This document shows positions 59,993-64,000 of a stretch of 64,000 nucleotides of DNA, piece by piece; the first letter of the stretch is position 1; each line of letters begins with the position of its first letter. The notes beneath the pieces are model-generated. The model was not told the DNA's origin, did no database searches, and saw only the letters and a list, made by a program, of their open reading frames with translations. The stretch spans positions 1,428,813-1,492,812 of the forward strand of contig CP157796.1 in the NCBI GenBank assembly GCA_040112665.1. Direction: 5' to 3'. A program made the position numbers and the translations under genes. The DNA comes from Oceanicaulis sp. GTDB taxonomy: Bacteria > Pseudomonadota > Alphaproteobacteria > Caulobacterales > Maricaulaceae.

Positions 59993-61135
59993 ATGGAAAT
60001 CCCGCTCTCATACGAAATGCTGCGCGTGATCTGGTGGGCGCTTCTGGGCGTCCTGCTGATCGGGTTCGCGCTGACCGACGGTTTCGATCTGGGCGTCGCC
60101 GGTCTTCTGCCTTTCGTGGCGAAGACCGACATGGAACGGCGCATGGTGATCAACACGGTGGGGCCGACCTGGGAAGGCAATCAGGTCTGGCTGATCCTGG
60201 GCGGCGGCGCGATCTTCGCGGCCTGGCCTATGGTCTACGCCACGGCGTTTTCCGCCTTCTATCTGGCCATGTTCGTGGTGCTCGCCGCGCTGATCCTGCG
60301 TCCGGTGGGGTTCAAGTACCGCTCCAAGCGCCAGGACAGGCGCTGGCGGAGCTTCTGGGACTGGGCGCTGTTCACCGGCGGCTTCGTGCCGGCGCTGATC
60401 TTCGGCGTGGCGGTGGGCAACGTGCTGGTCGGCGCGCCCTTCCGTCTCGACGATGATCTGAGGATTTTCTGGGACGGCAGCTTTTTCGGCCTGCTCAATC
60501 CGTTCGCGCTTCTGTGCGGGCTTTTGTCGGTCAGCATGCTGCTGCTTCACGGCGCGGCCTGGCTGTCGATGAAGCTCGACTACGGTCCGGTGCGTGACCG
60601 GGCGCGGGCGCTCGCCCCGGCCTTCGCGCTCGCCTCGATGGTGCTGTTCGCGATCGGGGGCGTCTGGGTGGCCTTCGCCGATTTCGGCTATGTCGCGAGC
60701 ACGGTGGACACCAACGGGCCGTCAAACCCGCTGCTGACCGAGACGGTGCGCGAGGGCGGCGCCTGGCTCAATAATTACGCCGCCCGGCCCTGGACGATGA
60801 TCGCGCCGTTCCTGGGCTTCGCCGGCGCGGCGCTGGCGATCGCCGGAATCCGGATGAACTCCGAGACGCTGACCTTCACCGGTTCGAACCTGTCCGCGCT
60901 GGGCATCATCGCTACGGTGGGCGTGTCGATGTTCCCCTTCATCCTGCCCTCGAGCGTGGACGCGGCCTCGAGCCTGACGGTGTGGAACAGCTCGTCGAGC
61001 CACGGCACGCTGTTCATCATGCTGATCGCGACGGTCGTGCTGCTGCCGATCGTGCTTTTGTACACCGCCTGGGCGTTCCGCGTGATGTTCGGCCGGGTCA
61101 CCGAAAAAGACATCGCCTCGGGCGATTACTACTGA
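59993..61135 (+). CDS. cydB: cytochrome bd ubiquinol oxidase subunit II
   Basis: 380 residues from ATG 59993 (a GTG at 59990 is also possible). About eight or nine transmembrane helices; FALTDGFDLGVAGLLPFV and GPTWEGNQVWLI are typical CydB motifs, the latter near a conserved Glu-Trp. It follows cydA by 10 bp and precedes cydX by 12 bp. It stabilises the oxidase with CydA. Confidence 0.96.
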   Translation: MEIPLSYEMLRVIWWALLGVLLIGFALTDGFDLGVAGLLPFVAKTDMERRMVINTVGPTWEGNQVWLILGGGAIFAAWPMVYATAFSAFYLAMFVVLAALILRPVGFKYRSKRQDRRWRSFWDWALFTGGFVPALIFGVAVGNVLVGAPFRLDDDLRIFWDGSFFGLLNPFALLCGLLSVSMLLLHGAAWLSMKLDYGPVRDRARALAPAFALASMVLFAIGGVWVAFADFGYVASTVDTNGPSNPLLTETVREGGAWLNNYAARPWTMIAPFLGFAGAALAIAGIRMNSETLTFTGSNLSALGIIATVGVSMFPFILPSSVDAASSLTVWNSSSSHGTLFIMLIATVVLLPIVLLYTAWAFRVMFGRVTEKDIASGDYY

Positions 61136-61147
61136 GGGAGAGACGCC

Positions 61148-61273
61148 ATGTGGTATTTCGCCTGGATCCTCGGCATCGGCCTGGCCTGCGCCTTCGCCAT
61201 CCTGAACGCGATGTGGCACGAGCTGCACCTGTCGGACGGCGGCGACACCGGAAGCTCGCACGAAGCCTGGTGA
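61148..61273 (+). CDS. cydX: cytochrome bd oxidase small subunit CydX
   Basis: 41 residues from ATG 61148, with a GAGGGAGAG signal. The sequence starts MWYFAWILGIGLACAFAILNAMW, the conserved CydX N-terminal helix (WYFAWILG, then AIxNAMW), with a short polar tail. CydX is needed for stability and heme insertion of cytochrome bd. The gene is the third of the cydABX operon and is followed by a terminator. Confidence 0.93.
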   Translation: MWYFAWILGIGLACAFAILNAMWHELHLSDGGDTGSSHEAW

Positions 61274-61285
61274 GCGAAACGAAAA

Positions 61286-61315
61286 CGGCCCCGGCGAAGC
61301 GCCGGGGCCGTTTTT
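61286..61315 (+). terminator. rho-independent terminator after cydX
   Basis: A perfect 10-bp stem CGGCCCCGGC (61286-61295) and GCCGGGGCCG (61301-61310) with a 5-nt loop is followed by five T residues. An A run on the other side makes it also usable for the convergent regulator gene. Confidence 0.88.
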
Positions 61316-61334
61316 ATCTTCGCAGACCCGCCGG

Positions 61335-61964
61335 TCAGATCAGGGGCGGCGGCGGCGCCTCGTTGAAGCTGATCATCCGGGTCCGTCCGCCCCATTCGGC
61401 GGTCAGACGCTTCTTCTCGTCTTCGCTGATCTCGACGTTCGAGGCGCACAGCACCCACTCCCCGCCGTCCTTCTTCAGCGGCGTCTGGACGGTGCGCCAG
61501 TGGCTCTCGCCAGTTCCGTTGCGGCCCGGCCAGGTCCACAGGACCTCGGCGTAGGCGATCTCGCCGGAGAACGCGCCGGTCTCCATCAGCTCGTTAATGA
61601 TGCCGTTCGCCTCGTCGCCGAGATCGATGTTCATCACATCGCCGACCTCCAGCCCCTGGAACGGCGCGGCTTCGGTCAGCGGCCGGCTGGCGGCCTCCAC
61701 CACGACCTTGCCGTCGCGCGCGGAGATCAGCGACATCAGAAACGGCGAATACGTGATCAGCGCCCGCATATGGTCGTAAAGCGGCCGGTGCGACGGCGCG
61801 GTCAGAAGCCGGCGCAGCCGCTCCTCGAGATCGGGCGACGGGGTCGCCGCACCGTTCTCCAGCCGTGACACGTACGCCTGGCTGACTTCCAGCAGGTGGG
61901 CGGCGGCCTCCTGCTTCAAACCGCTGCGCTGGCGGAACGCCTTGAGCTCTTCACCCCAATTCAT
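61335..61964 (-). CDS. XRE-family HTH regulator with PAS-like sensory region
   Basis: 209 residues. The N-terminal HTH-3 domain (FRQRSGLKQEAAAHLLEVSQAYVSRLENG in the family pattern) is followed by a region (about 75-195) that looks like a PAS-type ligand-binding fold (SPFLMSLISARDGKVVVEAASRPLTE onward). The gene converges on cydABX, so it could regulate it, though nothing in the sequence proves this. The upstream region 61965-62204 is AT-richer and holds its promoter. Confidence 0.75.
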   Translation of the reverse strand: MNWGEELKAFRQRSGLKQEAAAHLLEVSQAYVSRLENGAATPSPDLEERLRRLLTAPSHRPLYDHMRALITYSPFLMSLISARDGKVVVEAASRPLTEAAPFQGLEVGDVMNIDLGDEANGIINELMETGAFSGEIAYAEVLWTWPGRNGTGESHWRTVQTPLKKDGGEWVLCASNVEISEDEKKRLTAEWGGRTRMISFNEAPPPPLI

Positions 61965-62204
61965 TGGACAGACTCGCTTGAAAGGCTTGGATTTTTTGAA
62001 ACATCAACACCTAGCTTGTGAGGGCAACTGAAAATATCATTATAAAATATGCAAAAAGCAGCCGCGCGGGGGTTGCATACGCGGAATTCTCCGCGCGTCT
62101 GCTGCTAACGCGGCTCCACCGCCCCGGTTGCCTTGACCGGTCCGCCCCGGGCCGTACTGTCGCGCTTCGCGCCGGTAGAGCGCATCCAGAGAGGGGAGCG
62201 AAGC

Positions 62205-64000
62205 ATGGGTCTTTTCAAGGCGATCGGCCGCGAGTGGTTCTATACGACCGAGCTCGCGCGGCTTTTGGGCAAGCTGAAATCGATCACGCCTGACTCAGAG
62301 CATCTGACGCCCGATCTCCTGGAAGACAGCGTCGACGCGCACGCCAAGCGCACCGCCTTCCTGACCGAGGACGGCCGCAAGATCAGCTACGCCGAATTCG
62401 ACGCCCATGCGAACCGCATCGCCCACTGGGCGGTCTCGCAGGGCATCGAGCCGGGCGATTCGGTCGCGCTCTACATGGGCAACCGGTGGGAGTACGTCGC
62501 GGTCTGGCACGGCCTGTCCAAGGTCGGCGTGCAGGGCGCGCTCATCAACAACCAGATCAGCGGCGCGCCGCTGGCGCACACCATCTCCATCTCCGGCGCG
62601 CGCCACGCCATCGTGGAGGGCGAGCTGGCCGGCCAGTTCGCTACAGGGCTCGACACCGTGGCCGACAAGCCGACCGTCTGGCTCACCGACGGCGCGGGCG
62701 GCATCCAGGGCGCGCAGGATTTCGACGCCGCCCTCGCCAAGTCCGACGATACGCGCCCGGACCGGTCCCGCCGCGCCCATCTTCGCGCCAAGGATCCGTG
62801 CATGAAGATGTACACCTCGGGCACCACGGGCCTGCCCAAGGCGGCGATCGTCGCGCACACCCGCTCGCTCTATTACCTGCAGGTGTTCGGCGTCGCGGCG
62901 CGCGCGAACAAGAACGACAGGATGATGATGGTCCTGCCGATGTATCACGCCACCGGCGGGCTGTGCGGGGTCGGCGCGGCGCTGAGCTTCGGCGGCACGC
63001 TGATCGTGCGCCGGAAGTTCTCCGCCTCGCGCTTCTGGGAAGACGCGGTGGAGACCGGCGCGACCATGTTCATGTATGTCGGCGAGCTCTGCCGCTTCCT
63101 GGTCGCCAACGATCCCAGCCCGGCGGAGAAGAAGCACAAGATCCGCGTCGCCATCGGCAACGGGCTGCGTCCCGACGTCTGGCCGCGCTTCGCCGAGCGT
63201 TCGGGCATTCCGCGCATCATCGAGTTCTACGGCGCGACCGAGGGCAATGTCGGGCTGATCAATCTCGATTCCAGGCCCGGCGCGATCGGCCGGGTCCCGC
63301 CCCATCTCGCCAAGCGCTTCAACATCAAGCTCGTGCGCTTCGACACCGAGAAGGAAGAGGTGATCCGCGACAAGAAGGGCCGCTGCATCCCCTGCGCGCC
63401 CGGCGAGGTCGGCGAGGCGATCGGCGAGATCCGCCCCGACGACGCGCGCTATCGGTTCGACGGCTATCAGGACGAGGAAGCCACGAAGAAGAAAATCCTG
63501 CGCGACGTGTTCAAGGACGGCGATCTGTATTTCCGGACCGGCGACCTGATGAAGCGCGACGAGCTCGGCTACTACTATTTCGTGGACCGGATCGGGGACA
63601 CGTTCCGCTGGAAGTCGGAGAACGTCTCCACCAACGAGGTCGCCGAGGCGATGGGCGTGCATCCCGGCGTCATCCAGGCGAACGTCTACGGCGTCGAGGT
63701 GGCCGACTATTCGGGCAAGGCCGGCATGGCCGCGCTGATCATCGACGAGGATTTCGATCTTCAGGCCCTGCGCGCCCATGTGCACCGCGAGCTGCCCCAT
63801 TACGCCCGCCCGCTTTTCGTCAGGCTGCACACCGACGCGCCGAGCGAGCACACCACAGGCACCTTCAAGCTGAAGAAGACCGATCTGGTGCGCGAGGGCT
63901 GGGACCCCGAGAAGGTCTCCGAGCCGCTCTATTTCGACGATCCGGACGCCGGCGCCTATGTCGAGCTGACGCCTGAGCTGCGCGCGGCGATCATCTCCGG
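62205..64000 (+). CDS. long/very-long-chain fatty-acyl-CoA synthetase, partial at the right edge
   Basis: 598 codons are visible from ATG 62205 (GAGGGGAG upstream), and the frame runs to the window end. AMP-forming ligase motifs: YTSGTTGLPKAA (about 206-217), YGATEGN, then YYFVDRIGDTFRWKSENVST, the VLACS/FATP-type signature. It activates long-chain fatty acids to acyl-CoA through an acyl-adenylate; proteins of this branch can also aid uptake. Length suggests only the last few codons are missing. Confidence 0.93.
   Translation, partial: MGLFKAIGREWFYTTELARLLGKLKSITPDSEHLTPDLLEDSVDAHAKRTAFLTEDGRKISYAEFDAHANRIAHWAVSQGIEPGDSVALYMGNRWEYVAVWHGLSKVGVQGALINNQISGAPLAHTISISGARHAIVEGELAGQFATGLDTVADKPTVWLTDGAGGIQGAQDFDAALAKSDDTRPDRSRRAHLRAKDPCMKMYTSGTTGLPKAAIVAHTRSLYYLQVFGVAARANKNDRMMMVLPMYHATGGLCGVGAALSFGGTLIVRRKFSASRFWEDAVETGATMFMYVGELCRFLVANDPSPAEKKHKIRVAIGNGLRPDVWPRFAERSGIPRIIEFYGATEGNVGLINLDSRPGAIGRVPPHLAKRFNIKLVRFDTEKEEVIRDKKGRCIPCAPGEVGEAIGEIRPDDARYRFDGYQDEEATKKKILRDVFKDGDLYFRTGDLMKRDELGYYYFVDRIGDTFRWKSENVSTNEVAEAMGVHPGVIQANVYGVEVADYSGKAGMAALIIDEDFDLQALRAHVHRELPHYARPLFVRLHTDAPSEHTTGTFKLKKTDLVREGWDPEKVSEPLYFDDPDAGAYVELTPELRAAIIS

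Noticed and set aside
58219..60180. Long antisense open frame (653 codons) over cydA
   Set aside because: It shadows the clear cydA frame; the His/Arg/Gln-rich translation is typical of the antisense of a GC-rich gene.

Overview
The window is a stretch of GC-rich alphaproteobacterial chromosome. Gene content points to the Caulobacterales/Maricaulales side of the class (Hyphomonadaceae or Maricaulaceae-like). The pointers are a CpdR-type receiver protein next to an N-formylglutamate amidohydrolase, a PraR-like Cro/CI regulator, LexA and Zur operators of the alphaproteobacterial type, a ROSE RNA thermometer and many small palindromic intergenic repeats. No rRNA, CRISPR array or complete insertion sequence was seen.

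Layout. (1) Positions 1 to about 4,683 are the right end of an integrated genomic island whose edge lies in the 3' end of tRNA-Val(GAC). It carries a partial adenine methyltransferase, small unknown genes, a tyrosine integrase with a coupled excisionase-like protein, a degenerate serine-recombinase-like protein, and a free-standing reverse transcriptase followed by a long hairpin. (2) From 4.8 to 10.7 kb: cpdR, a formylglutamate hydrolase, a PraR-like regulator, a HisN-like phosphatase, exported proteins and an hsp20 gene under a ROSE-like thermometer. (3) From 10.7 to 21.7 kb: NAD synthetase, a pentapeptide-repeat protein, a RibD-like deaminase, phosphoglycerate mutase, and an envelope-sugar cluster (kdsD, manB/algC and a CapD/PglF-type dehydratase). 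(4) From 21.7 to 36.3 kb: general metabolism, including an unusual pyridoxal kinase-DUF429 fusion, an ABC/FtsX/AttH export cassette, an alternating REP-like cluster, an outer-membrane barrel and an Ada-like DNA repair protein. (5) From 36.3 to 39.9 kb: dps with a tiny membrane gene upstream, a cation/Ca antiporter and a receiver protein. (6) From 40.2 to 44.35 kb: a visibly AT-richer cassette coding for a C5-cytosine methyltransferase and a UvrD-like helicase fused to an Fe-S PD-(D/E)XK nuclease. (7) From 44.4 to 64 kb: uvrB with a LexA box, a Zur-controlled ZIP/ZrgA pair, gluQ, an HNH protein, coq7-dsbB, tRNA-Leu(CAA), divergent cydDC and cydABX, an XRE regulator and a partial fatty-acyl-CoA synthetase.

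The two best candidates for an undescribed system are the island reverse transcriptase with its adjacent 55-nt imperfect hairpin, and the two-gene methyltransferase plus helicase-nuclease cassette. The second looks like a restriction-modification-type defence module in which a RecB/AddB-like helicase-nuclease would act as the effector. Function is inferred from domains and context only; no database search was possible.
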